From Halobacteriales archaeon QH_7_66_36 (lineage in GTDB: Archaea > Halobacteriota > Halobacteria > Halobacteriales > Haloarculaceae): DNA of 64,000 nt. The position numbers were made by a program, and so were the translations under genes. Each line of letters opens with the position of its first letter. Position 1 is the stretch's first letter. The notes beneath the pieces were generated by a model. It saw only the letters and a list, made by a program, of their open reading frames with translations. It did not search any database and had not been told where the DNA came from. This document shows positions 8,276 to 16,557 of the stretch, one piece after another. The stretch is from contig PXQV01000015.1 of the NCBI GenBank assembly GCA_003021175.1, positions 182,170 to 246,169 on the forward strand, in the 5' to 3' direction.

Positions 8276-9433
8276 TTACCGCTCGTCCAGCGGGACGAAC
8301 GTCTGCTGCTTCCCGCCGGTGTACCGGGCGCGGGGCCGAATGAGCCGGTTTTCGGCCTGATACTCCAAGGTGTGGCCGATCCAGCCGGCGGCCCGCGACA
8401 TCGCGAAGATGGGTGTAAACATGTCCACGGGGATGCCGAGTTGGTAGTAGACGGTGCCGGAGTAGAAATCGACGTTCGGCGCGATCCCCTTCTCGACGAG
8501 TCCCGCGTCGTCGAAGTGCGACTCGATTTTGTCGGCCATGTCGTACCACGTGGGGTCGCCGGAGCTTTGCCCCAGCTCCTCGGATTTCTTCTCGAGGATC
8601 ACCGCACGCGGATCCTTCACGGAGTAGACGCGGTGGCCCATGCCGGGGACGCGCCACCCCTCATTCTCGCGGCGGTGCCCGACGTACTCGACGGGGTCCT
8701 CGTCGGACGCGTCGATATCGAGCAGGAGCTCCATCACGTCCTGATTCGCACCACCGTGGAGCGGCCCGGAGAGCGCTCCGATACCGCCGGTGACGGCCGA
8801 GTAGAGATCCGCCAGCGTCGAGCCGATCACCATCGCGGTGAACGTCGAGGCGTTGAGACCGTGGTCAGCGTGGAGGGTGAGCGCCTGATCGAACGTCTCC
8901 TCGGCGACCGGATCCGGCTCTTCGCCGGTGAGCATGTAGAGGAAGTTCGCGGCGTGGCTCAGGTCCGACCGCGGTTCGAGCGGTTCCTCGCCGCGGCGGT
9001 AGCGGTCGAACGCCGCGAGCACGGTCGGAATCTTGGCGGTGATCCGCCGGCCCTTCCGCTGTGCGGATTCGAGTGTCGCGTCCTCGGCTTCCGCCTCCGG
9101 GTCCGGGTCCTCGGCGGAGAGAAACGACACCAGCGTCCGAATCGCGGCCATCGGCTTCTCCTCGGCGTCGGCCAGCGCCGCTGCGGTGTCGAGTACGGCG
9201 TCGTCGACCGCCCGCTCGTCGGCCATCGCCGACTCGAACGCCGACAACTCCTCGGCGGTCGGCAGCTCGCCGTTCCACAGTAGATAGATCACCTCCTCGA
9301 AAGAGGCCCGACCGGCGAGATCCTCGATATCGTACCCCCGGTAGACGAGCCGGCCCGCCTCGCCGTCGATGTAACTGAGCGACGACTCGGAGACGAGGAC
9401 GCCTTCGAGCCCTTTCTGCAGTTCCTCGGACAT
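8276..9433 (-). CDS. citZ: Citrate synthase
   Basis: 385 residues, the usual length of archaeal type-I citrate synthases. Joins acetyl-CoA and oxaloacetate at the entry to the TCA cycle. Catalytic regions are visible: LHADHGLNASTF (first catalytic His region), GPLHGGANQDV (second His, substrate binding) and PGMGHRVY with KDPRA (third His and binding Arg). The N-terminus (GLEGVLVSESSLSYIDG) is typical of the family. The start codon is abutted by a perfect 8-bp inverted repeat (9435-9453) on the 5' side. Confidence 0.96.
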   Translation of the reverse strand: MSEELQKGLEGVLVSESSLSYIDGEAGRLVYRGYDIEDLAGRASFEEVIYLLWNGELPTAEELSAFESAMADERAVDDAVLDTAAALADAEEKPMAAIRTLVSFLSAEDPDPEAEAEDATLESAQRKGRRITAKIPTVLAAFDRYRRGEEPLEPRSDLSHAANFLYMLTGEEPDPVAEETFDQALTLHADHGLNASTFTAMVIGSTLADLYSAVTGGIGALSGPLHGGANQDVMELLLDIDASDEDPVEYVGHRRENEGWRVPGMGHRVYSVKDPRAVILEKKSEELGQSSGDPTWYDMADKIESHFDDAGLVEKGIAPNVDFYSGTVYYQLGIPVDMFTPIFAMSRAAGWIGHTLEYQAENRLIRPRARYTGGKQQTFVPLDER

Positions 9434-9454
9434 ACCCCCGGGTTTCCCGGGGGA
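9434..9454 (-). promoter_or_regulatory. Inverted repeat touching the citrate synthase start codon
   Basis: CCCCCGGG (9435-9442), spacer TTT, CCCGGGGG (9446-9453) form a perfect 8-bp stem ending one base before the ATG (9433-9431). In RNA it would be a very stable hairpin directly at the initiation site if the mRNA carries a leader; in DNA it could bind a dimeric regulator. Confidence 0.45.
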
Positions 9455-9533
9455 TACGTTAAGGGTTATCGTTCACGTACGAAGGCGACCGATCGTCGCG
9501 TACGTTTTTGTCCCTCCCGAGCAAGCGACGTGT

Positions 9534-10760
9534 ATGGCACGGGAGGTCGAGTACGAACCGGTCAGCGTGAAGCCGCTGCTGGCGGAGATGAAGGACACCG
9601 CCGAGCTACTCATCGACCTCTCGTACTCCGCCGTCCTCCTCCAGTCGGACGACGTGGCAGAGGAGGTGTTGGAGCTCGAAGCCCGGATGGACGTGTTGCA
9701 ACTCCGGGCTCGGATGAGCCTGCTGATGGCCGCGCGCAACCCGGACGACGCGGAGGCGCTCGCGCCCGTCCTCGGGGTGGTCGGCGCGGCAGAGAAGATA
9801 TCCGACGCCGCGGGCGACATCGCGAAGGTGGTCATCGAGGACATCGGCCTGCCGGAGGCGATGCGGGCTGCGCTTCCGGAATCCGTCCAGACGCTCGTTC
9901 GGGTTCGGGTGGCCGACGACTCACCGCTCGCCGGGCGCACGCTCGGCGACGCCAACCTCGAAACGGAGACGGGCGTCCGCGTCATCGCTATCCGGCGATC
10001 GGGCGACTGGCTTACTGATCCCGGCCCGGACACGACGCCCGAATCCGGTGACGTCGCACTCCTGCGCGGCCCCGAAACCGGCGTCGCCGGCATCTACGAA
10101 CGGCTCTCCGGGGAGACGTACGCGCCGCCGGAGCCACCGGCAGAGCCGTCTGCGGATCTCGACCGCGCGATGGACTCGGTCGTGTTGATGAAAGACGTCT
10201 CCGAACTCGCCGTCGATCTGGCGTACGGCGCGGTGTTGTTCGACGACGACGACCTCGCGTCGGAGGTGTTAGAGCTCGAAGCCGAGGTCGACGCGCTCCA
10301 GTCGCGCTTCGAGGCGTGGACGCTACAGGCGGCCGCCGAGGCCGAGGACCCGGTGTCGCTGCGCGGCCTCGTCCATCTGGCCGGCGCGACGGAGGTCATC
10401 TCCGACGCCGCCCTCGAAATAAGCGAAGGTGTCCTCCGAGGCCTCGGCACCCATCCGGTCATTCAGGAGGCCGTCCTCGAATCCGACGAGGTGTTGGCCC
10501 GCTACGAGGTCGCGACCGACAGCCCGCTGGCCGGTGCGACCCTCGGCGACGTCGCTGTCAAGACGGAGACGGGCATGCGGGTCATCGCCGTCAGGCGCGG
10601 TGACGAATCCAAGTCGCCGACCGGGAAAGAACCGGGCTGGGTCGTCTCGCCGGGCCCCGACACGGAGCTGCAAGCCGGCGACGTGCTCATCACGAAAGGG
10701 ACCGGGGCCGGGGCCGAGCGACTGGAGGAACTGGCCGCCGGCGACCACAGTGAAGACTGA
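9534..10760 (+). CDS. Tandem PhoU-like / RCK-C (TrkA-C) domain protein
   Basis: 408 residues made of two homologous halves (about 1-205 and 206-408). Each half has a PhoU-like helical bundle (MKDTAELLIDLSYSAVL and MKDVSELAVDLAYGAVLF) followed by a TrkA-C/RCK-C domain (SPLAGRTLGDANLETETGV and SPLAGATLGDVAVKTETGM). RCK-C domains bind small ligands and gate K+ or other cation transporters from the cytoplasmic side. No channel gene adjoins it, so it probably acts as a soluble regulatory subunit of a transporter encoded elsewhere. Monocistronic; the promoter region is the 100 bp shared with citrate synthase. Confidence 0.85.
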   Translation: MAREVEYEPVSVKPLLAEMKDTAELLIDLSYSAVLLQSDDVAEEVLELEARMDVLQLRARMSLLMAARNPDDAEALAPVLGVVGAAEKISDAAGDIAKVVIEDIGLPEAMRAALPESVQTLVRVRVADDSPLAGRTLGDANLETETGVRVIAIRRSGDWLTDPGPDTTPESGDVALLRGPETGVAGIYERLSGETYAPPEPPAEPSADLDRAMDSVVLMKDVSELAVDLAYGAVLFDDDDLASEVLELEAEVDALQSRFEAWTLQAAAEAEDPVSLRGLVHLAGATEVISDAALEISEGVLRGLGTHPVIQEAVLESDEVLARYEVATDSPLAGATLGDVAVKTETGMRVIAVRRGDESKSPTGKEPGWVVSPGPDTELQAGDVLITKGTGAGAERLEELAAGDHSED

Positions 10761-10824
10761 GACCACTCACACATCGACGGGGACACGGGATGCCCCTCCA
10801 GTGTGTCACTGCGTTCAATCCCTA

Positions 10825-11085
10825 CTAGCTCTCGCGGGCGAGTCGCACCGCGCTGACGACGGTGATACCTGCCGCGACGAGCAGGCCGAGTCCGACCGCG
10901 AGGACGAACCCGAGTGCGAGATACGCCACGTCCGAGTAGCTGCCGGCCGGCCCGGTGACGGCCCCGTATGTGAAGAAGACGGCGACAGCGATACCGACGA
11001 CGAAGCCGATTGTCGCGTTCCGCCGGACGCGCAGCGCCGCGAGGAACTGCGCCGTCCCCGGCCGGTCCGGTTGCTCCTGTGTCAC
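10825..11085 (-). CDS. Small two-helix membrane protein
   Basis: GTG 11085 gives 86 residues beginning MTQEQPDRPGTAQFL; the frame stays open further upstream, but that part is Arg-rich and non-coding in character. Two hydrophobic segments (about residues 23-45 and 54-76) lie after a charged N-terminus containing ALRVRRNAT. No recognised domain. It is divergent from the arylsulfotransferase-like gene, with ~110 bp for both promoters. Confidence 0.6.
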   Translation of the reverse strand: MTQEQPDRPGTAQFLAALRVRRNATIGFVVGIAVAVFFTYGAVTGPAGSYSDVAYLALGFVLAVGLGLLVAAGITVVSAVRLARES

Positions 11086-11196
11086 ACCGCGCCGTACGCC
11101 GGGCGGTCGCAAATGGGTTCCGACAGGCGAACGGTCTCCGTCGACTGACCGGAACAACCACAAAATGTACCCGACGGGCCGCCACCACACCTACCC

Positions 11197-12600
11197 ATGC
11201 AGCGCGACCGTCGCACGCTCGCTCGCGTCGCCGTGGCTCTCCTCGTCGTCGCGCTCCTCTTGCCCGCCGGCGTCTCGGCGCTCACCTACTCGCCGACGGA
11301 TTTCGAGCCGGGGACCATCGACGAACCGGCCGATAATCCGACCGTCGTCGGGATTCAGGGGTTCCACTTCCAGGGGCGCAGCGCGGCGAAGAAGCCTGCC
11401 CGCCTCGCCTCCATCGACGGCGACGGCTCGTTCGGCTGGCAGTTCGCCGGCGACCGGGTGAACGGCGTCTGGTTCTACGACGTGGACCCGCTCCCCAACG
11501 GGAATCTGCTCGCCGTCTCGACGACGCCGGGCGGGACCGTCGTCTTCGAACTCGACCCCGAGACGCGCGAACCCGTCTGGACCGAGCGGCTCGACATGGA
11601 GGACACCCACGACGTGGACCTGCTCCCGAACGGGGATCTGCTCGTCGCGAACATGCGGGAACGCGACGGCGACGAGCCGCCGGACGACCGCGTCGTCGTC
11701 TACAACCGCTCGACCGACGCGATCACGTGGGAGTGGACGTTCCGCAACCACTACCCGGAATCGACGGACGGCGGCTACAACGACGACTGGACCCACGTCA
11801 ACGACGCGGACGCGACCGGCGACGGCCGGATTCTCGTCTCCCCGCGCAACTTCGATCAGGTCATCCTGATCAACCGGTCGACGAAGGCCATCGAGATGCA
11901 GTTGGGCGACGACGAGGACTACGACGTGCTCAACGAACAGCACAATCCGGACTGGCTGGTCAGCGAGGCGGGGCGACCGACGATACTCGTCGCCGACTCC
12001 GAGAACAACCGGGTGATCGAGTACGAGCGCCGCTGTACAGGCGACCCGATGACGACCGCGCCACCGGGCTGTTCGTGGAACGCGACGTGGACGGTCGGCG
12101 TCGAGGGAAACCTCAACTGGCCGCGGGACGCCGACCGCCTCCCGAACGGCAACACGCTGATCACGGACTCCCTGAACCACCGCGTCATCGAGGTGACGCC
12201 GCAGGGCGAGATCGTCTGGGAGTACTACGCGACGTGGGGACCGTACGACGCCGAGCGACTCGGGGCGGCGAACCGCTCGGCCCCCGGGACGGGCGGCTCG
12301 GCCGCCGGCCCGACGATGGCCGACGCCGATGCGACCGGCGAGTACGCCCTCTCGGGGAGCGCGAACGATCCCCCCGTGCCGAGCGAGGCGAGTGGCCCGG
12401 CGGTGCTGCTGGCCGACGCCGGACTGGACGGGCCCGCACGGACGTGGAGCCACGTCGTCCCGTGGGTGAAACCGGTGTGGGCGTCCGGCTGGGAGTTCGT
12501 CGCCGCGGTGACGGGACTGCTCGTCGGGCTCGGCTGGGCGGGAGCAGAGGTAGCACAGAATAGGGACCGGCTGGCGGCCCGGCTCGGTGCCGACCGGTAG
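11197..12600 (+). CDS. Arylsulfotransferase-type beta-propeller, membrane anchored
   Basis: 467 residues. An N-terminal hydrophobic segment (about 9-28, signal peptide or anchor) precedes a long beta-propeller-like domain with repeated blades containing DxLPNGNxL (DPLPNGNLLAV, DLLPNGDLLVAN, DRLPNGNTLITDS), which is characteristic of the arylsulfotransferase (ASST) superfamily. A second hydrophobic segment (about 430-452) near the C-terminus anchors the protein, so most of it faces outside. The catalytic histidine of bacterial ASST cannot be assigned with confidence, so sulfotransfer is unproven. Its stop codon abuts the end of the convergent regulator gene. Confidence 0.78.
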   Translation: MQRDRRTLARVAVALLVVALLLPAGVSALTYSPTDFEPGTIDEPADNPTVVGIQGFHFQGRSAAKKPARLASIDGDGSFGWQFAGDRVNGVWFYDVDPLPNGNLLAVSTTPGGTVVFELDPETREPVWTERLDMEDTHDVDLLPNGDLLVANMRERDGDEPPDDRVVVYNRSTDAITWEWTFRNHYPESTDGGYNDDWTHVNDADATGDGRILVSPRNFDQVILINRSTKAIEMQLGDDEDYDVLNEQHNPDWLVSEAGRPTILVADSENNRVIEYERRCTGDPMTTAPPGCSWNATWTVGVEGNLNWPRDADRLPNGNTLITDSLNHRVIEVTPQGEIVWEYYATWGPYDAERLGAANRSAPGTGGSAAGPTMADADATGEYALSGSANDPPVPSEASGPAVLLADAGLDGPARTWSHVVPWVKPVWASGWEFVAAVTGLLVGLGWAGAEVAQNRDRLAARLGADR

Positions 12601-13563
12601 CTACGCGGACTCCGGTTCGTGGTCGACGCGGCCGTAGATGAGGTCGCGGAGGTCGTTGGCGTCCTCGACGTCCTCCAGTTCCTCCCGCTCGATGAGTGCG
12701 GTGCTGTCGACGTTCTCGCGGCGAGTGCTGTCGACGACGTACACCGACCGGGTGCGCGTGATCTCACCGACCGAAGACATGATGCGGGCGCGCTTCTCGG
12801 CGGTGCGGGTGAACGCCGAGTGGCCGGTGAGCAGCGACTCGTCGGACTCCTCCGAGACCGTCTTGAACGGCGCGCGCTCGGTCGGGTGGACGGTGTAGCC
12901 GGCCTCCGCAAGTACGGCGACGACGCCTTCGTCGTCGGGTTCCGGCTCGGGCTCTGCCGGCTCCGGGTCGGCGTCGCGAACCTCGTTGGCATCCTCTAAC
13001 ACCTCGACCGGCGAGGAGAGCGGCCGGTCGAACACCTCTTCGAGGCGTGCGGCCACGTCGACGGAGGCGCTCATGCCGTCCTCGTACTTCGAGACGGTGC
13101 GCCGCGACACGCCGAGTTCGGAGGCGAGTCGGCCGAGCGACCAGTCGCGCTCCTCGCGGGCGTCCTCCAACACGTCGCCGTCGATGTTGACGTAGAGGCC
13201 GCCGGGGGCCGCGTAGATGAGCGGCGGCACCTCCTCGACGAAGAGGTCGACGGCGGTGTCCGGCGACACCGCCGGGACGCCGTGACGGAAGTAGACGACG
13301 CCCGGCTTCAGTTCCTCGTCGCGGGTGCGCAGCGACAACACGAGCGGCGTCGCGTTGAGATAGTGGCCGAGACGGCGCATCTCCGCGCCGGTGGCCCCGT
13401 CGAACGCGTCGACGTTGGCGAGCACCTTCACGAGCAGGACGTCCTCGCCGCGCCGCGCCGCGAGGTCGAAGCTCTTGGGACGAACCGCGATGCGGTCGCT
13501 GACGGCGAAGCCAGCGTCCCCCAGCATCGCAGTGACGTTCCCTATCAGCGCCTGCCGTGACAT
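12601..13563 (-). CDS. XRE-type transcriptional regulator with nuclease-like N-domain
   Basis: 320 residues. The N-terminal ~120 residues ([24 protein letters not shown]) resemble the small endonuclease-fold domain present in this archaeal regulator family. A Cro/C1-type helix-turn-helix follows ([23 protein letters not shown], about 140-163). The C-terminal region (about 200-320), after an acidic linker, is conserved in archaeal homologues of the MJ0164-like group by memory. Probable DNA-binding repressor; target unknown. It is divergent from tiaS with ~110 bp between, which contains an inverted repeat (13611-13647) that could be its operator. Confidence 0.8.
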   Translation of the reverse strand: MSRQALIGNVTAMLGDAGFAVSDRIAVRPKSFDLAARRGEDVLLVKVLANVDAFDGATGAEMRRLGHYLNATPLVLSLRTRDEELKPGVVYFRHGVPAVSPDTAVDLFVEEVPPLIYAAPGGLYVNIDGDVLEDAREERDWSLGRLASELGVSRRTVSKYEDGMSASVDVAARLEEVFDRPLSSPVEVLEDANEVRDADPEPAEPEPEPDDEGVVAVLAEAGYTVHPTERAPFKTVSEESDESLLTGHSAFTRTAEKRARIMSSVGEITRTRSVYVVDSTRRENVDSTALIEREELEDVEDANDLRDLIYGRVDHEPESA

Positions 13564-13610
13564 ACATCATACTAGCCTCGTCCTCCGATAAAGGTATTGC
13601 GGCAGATTCG

Positions 13611-13647
13611 GCCCCTTCAGGCGGTTTTCCGCCCGAACGAAAGGGGC
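13611..13647. promoter_or_regulatory. Inverted repeat in the tiaS / XRE-regulator divergent promoter
   Basis: Outer arms GCCCCTTC (13611-13618) and GAAAGGGGC (13639-13647), inner arms GGCGG (13620-13624) and CCGCC (13629-13633) around TTTT. The right arm touches the likely TATA element CTTTATG (13647-13653), ~24 bases before the tiaS ATG. The location suits an operator for the neighbouring regulator. Confidence 0.4.
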
Positions 13648-13673
13648 TTTATGTTGTAGCGGCACCCTCACGT

Positions 13674-14942
13674 ATGACAATCGTCGGGCTGGACGACACC
13701 GACTCGCGCGAGCGGGGGATGTGCACCACCCACGTCGCGGCCCGCCTCGCCGAGCGACTGGACGCGTCGGCCCGCTATCTCGTCCGCCTCAACCCGGCGG
13801 TGCCGTACAAGACTCGCGGCAACGCCGCCCTCGCCGTCGTCACCGACCGGCCGCCGGAGCGAGCGCTCGCAGTTGCCGAAGAACTCGTCGACAGCGCGGC
13901 GATGACCGGCGACGACCGCACGAATCCGGGCGTCGTCGTCGCGCCCGGAACGCCCGCCGATGTCCCCGCCGCCGTCGCCGACTGGACCGACCGCGCGATG
14001 CGGGACCTCCTCGACCCCGAGACGGCCCGCGAGCACTGTCTCGACCACGGGTATCGGACGGCTGCGTGGGAGTCCGGACAGGGGCTCGTCGGCGCGCTCG
14101 CGGCCGTCGGCGCGCCCCGCGCGTGGGAGCGTGCCGGTCTCGACCCGACGTACGAGACGCTCACCTACCGCCAGCGCGACCGCTGGGGCACCGACCGCGA
14201 GGTGGACGCCGACTCGCTGTTCGCGGCCGCCGACGAGTGGTATCCGCGCGTCTGGGACACCGTCGACCGCGAGCCGGGAGAGCCGGTCGCCGTCCCGAAC
14301 ACGCCCGGCCCGGTCCTCCACGGTATCCGGGGCGACGACCCGGCGGCGACCCGCGACTGTGCCGCCGCCGTCGACTCCGAACCGGTCGCGCACCGGGCAA
14401 CGTTCACGACGAATCAGGGCACAGATGCGCATCTCGCCCCCGGCACCGTCTCGGCCGTGCGCGACGGTCGCTCGTACCGACTCGACGGCACCGTGTCGGA
14501 TGCCCCCGAGACGCGACGCGGCGGCCACGTCTTTCTGGAACTCGCCGCGGACGACGCCACGCTCGACTGTGCCGCCTTCGCGCCGACGGGACGCTTCCGC
14601 GACCGAGTTCGGGCACTCCGGGTCGGCGACGAGCTGACCGTCTGTGGCGAGGTCACCGACGGGACGCTGAAGCTGGAGAAGTTCGCCGTGCGCTCGCTCG
14701 TCCGAACGGAGCGCGTGACGCCGACGTGTCCCGACTGCGGGCGCACGATGGAGTCCGCGGGCCGCGGACAGGGGTATCGGTGTCGCGGGGACTGTGACAC
14801 GGCCGCGGCGTCGAAGGTCGAACGCGCCACCGACCGGCGGCTCGACCTCGGTTGGTACGAGGTGCCGCCGAGCGCTCGTCGGCACGTCGCGAAGCCGCTC
14901 GTCCGCGGCGGCTTCGACGCGCCCGTCCACCCGGACCGGTAG
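13674..14942 (+). CDS. tiaS: tRNA(Ile2) 2-agmatinylcytidine synthetase
   Basis: Makes agmatidine at the wobble C34 of tRNA-Ile(CAU) using ATP and agmatine, so that AUA is read as isoleucine. ATG 13674 gives 422 residues starting MTIVGLDDTDSRERGMCTTH, the metal/ATP-binding DDTDS opening of the family. The upstream in-frame extension to 13557 is not supported. The middle has a ferredoxin-like/THUMP-type catalytic part. About residues 290-360 form an OB fold (LDGTVSDAP...), followed by a zinc ribbon CPDCGRTM...RCRGDC near residue 355. Normal length for archaeal TiaS. Confidence 0.93.
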   Translation: MTIVGLDDTDSRERGMCTTHVAARLAERLDASARYLVRLNPAVPYKTRGNAALAVVTDRPPERALAVAEELVDSAAMTGDDRTNPGVVVAPGTPADVPAAVADWTDRAMRDLLDPETAREHCLDHGYRTAAWESGQGLVGALAAVGAPRAWERAGLDPTYETLTYRQRDRWGTDREVDADSLFAAADEWYPRVWDTVDREPGEPVAVPNTPGPVLHGIRGDDPAATRDCAAAVDSEPVAHRATFTTNQGTDAHLAPGTVSAVRDGRSYRLDGTVSDAPETRRGGHVFLELAADDATLDCAAFAPTGRFRDRVRALRVGDELTVCGEVTDGTLKLEKFAVRSLVRTERVTPTCPDCGRTMESAGRGQGYRCRGDCDTAAASKVERATDRRLDLGWYEVPPSARRHVAKPLVRGGFDAPVHPDR

Positions 14943-15446
14943 CTACCCCTCGGCCGCGAGTAGATACCGCTTTCGCGCCACGTCGCGCACCGGATCGAGG
15001 TCGGCGGGTCGCGCGAACCGGACGGCGTCGGCGTCCGACCCCGCGACCGGGCTTCCGCTCGTCGCCGCCCGTTCCACGGCGTAGACGACCGGCAGGATGT
15101 TGCGGCCCTCTCTCGTCTCGTGGCCGACGCCACAGAGTCGGAGCGCCTCCGGCGACGCCCGGACGCCCGTCTCCTCTGTCAACTCACGGACCGCCCCGAC
15201 CGCCGGCGATTCGTCGGCTTCGAGGAAGCCGCCGGGGATGTCCCACTCGCCTCGGTCGGGCGAGGCCGCGCGCCGGACGAACAGCGCTCGGTCGCCGTCG
15301 AGCACGACGACCGTCGCCACCGGCACGGGGTTGTGCCAGACGAACGCCTCACAGGCCGGACAGTAGCGACGCTCGCGGCCCTCGCTCTCGCGTCGGTCGG
15401 TCGCGGTGCCGCAGTCCGGACAGAAGTCGGCGGGCTCCCCCGTCAC
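14943..15446 (-). CDS. NUDIX hydrolase with N-terminal zinc ribbon
   Basis: 167 residues. The N-terminal zinc ribbon CPDCG...YCPAC (about 9-34) precedes a NUDIX domain with a full box: GGFLEADESPAVGAVRELTE followed by ETG, which has the required REUXEEXG acids. This layout is that of NudC-like or general zinc-ribbon NUDIX enzymes that cleave nucleoside diphosphate derivatives. The substrate cannot be told. Its start overlaps the stop of the upstream threonine synthase gene by 4 bp, so the two are probably co-transcribed and translationally coupled. Confidence 0.9.
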   Translation of the reverse strand: MTGEPADFCPDCGTATDRRESEGRERRYCPACEAFVWHNPVPVATVVVLDGDRALFVRRAASPDRGEWDIPGGFLEADESPAVGAVRELTEETGVRASPEALRLCGVGHETREGRNILPVVYAVERAATSGSPVAGSDADAVRFARPADLDPVRDVARKRYLLAAEG

Positions 15447-16498
15447 GTCTTCAGCCCCGACCCCGTCAGGGGGACGACCACGTCGTCGTCGGGGGCGACG
15501 ACCCCCTGCTCGCGGTACTGCTCCAGCGCGGCCGGCGCGACCGCACAGCTCGGCTCCGTGTAGAAGCCGCGCTCGTGGAGGCGGTCGAGCGTCGCCTCCA
15601 CGGCCGACTCCGACACCGCAATCGCGTCGCCGTCGGTCGCCTCGATGGCATCGAGGATCTGGTCACGGCGCGCCGGGTCGCGTATCTGGATGCCGTCGGC
15701 GAGGTCGTTCGTCCCGCCGTCGGCACCGTGGAGCGCGGTCGCGATCGGGGCGTAGCCCGCGGCCTGCGCGCCGAGCAGTCGCGGCATCGAGTCGGTCCAG
15801 CCGGCCGCGCGCAGCGCCCGAAAGCCGCGGTACGCGCCCAAAAATAGGGTGCCGTGGCCCAGCGGCGTGACGACGGCGTCGGGGACGCTCCAGTCGCGCT
15901 CGGCGGCGACCTCGTAGGCGAACGTCGCCGTCCCGGCGTAGAAGGCCGGGTTCCACGCGTGGCTCGCGTACCAGCCGCCGCCCGCCTCGACGGCCTCGAT
16001 GCAGGCCTCGGTCACCCCCTCGCGTGACCCGTCGATCCGGACCACCTCCGCGCCGGCCCGCTCGATGGCCCGTACCTTCGACGGCTTCACCGAGGCCGGG
16101 ACGTAGATGCTCGCGTCGATGTCGGCGCGGGCGGCGTAGGTGGCGATTGCCGCGCCCGCGTTTCCGGAGGAGTCCTCGACGACGCGGTCGACGCCCAGTT
16201 CGGCCGCCAGCGACAGCGTCGCCGTCGCGCCCCGGTCCTTGAAACTCCCCGTCGGGTGGACGTACTCCAGCTTGAACTCGCAGTCCCACTCGTCGCCCTC
16301 CGTCGTCGGGGTGAATCCCTCGCCGAGCGTGACCTCGGGCCCGGTGGGGAGAAACGACTCGAAGGCCCACAGGCCCGCCGTCGGGTCGAGGTCTGGGTCG
16401 CCGTCCGGGAGCGGTCGCTCGGCGAAGTCCAGCGGCGCGCCACACGTGCAGCGCCAGCGGTCCGCGTACGTGGCTCCGCACGCGGCGCATTCGAGCAT
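15443..16498 (-). CDS. thrC: Threonine synthase
   Basis: PLP enzyme that converts O-phosphohomoserine to threonine. ATG 16498 gives 351 residues starting MLECAACGATY, with an N-terminal zinc-binding pair (CAAC...CTCG) common in archaeal threonine synthases. The PLP lysine lies in PTGSFKDRGA (about residue 80) and the phosphate-binding loop is SSGNAGAA. The longer open frame up to 16813 is Arg-rich and non-coding in character, so it was not used. The product acts downstream of the aspartate kinase at 324-1511. Coupled to the NUDIX gene by a 4-bp overlap. Confidence 0.93.
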   Translation of the reverse strand: MLECAACGATYADRWRCTCGAPLDFAERPLPDGDPDLDPTAGLWAFESFLPTGPEVTLGEGFTPTTEGDEWDCEFKLEYVHPTGSFKDRGATATLSLAAELGVDRVVEDSSGNAGAAIATYAARADIDASIYVPASVKPSKVRAIERAGAEVVRIDGSREGVTEACIEAVEAGGGWYASHAWNPAFYAGTATFAYEVAAERDWSVPDAVVTPLGHGTLFLGAYRGFRALRAAGWTDSMPRLLGAQAAGYAPIATALHGADGGTNDLADGIQIRDPARRDQILDAIEATDGDAIAVSESAVEATLDRLHERGFYTEPSCAVAPAALEQYREQGVVAPDDDVVVPLTGSGLKT

Positions 16499-16557
16499 AG
16501 CGGTAGTGGGGCACGTGTCGGCTTGTCGGTGTCGGTCCCGAGCGACGGCGCGCCCCA

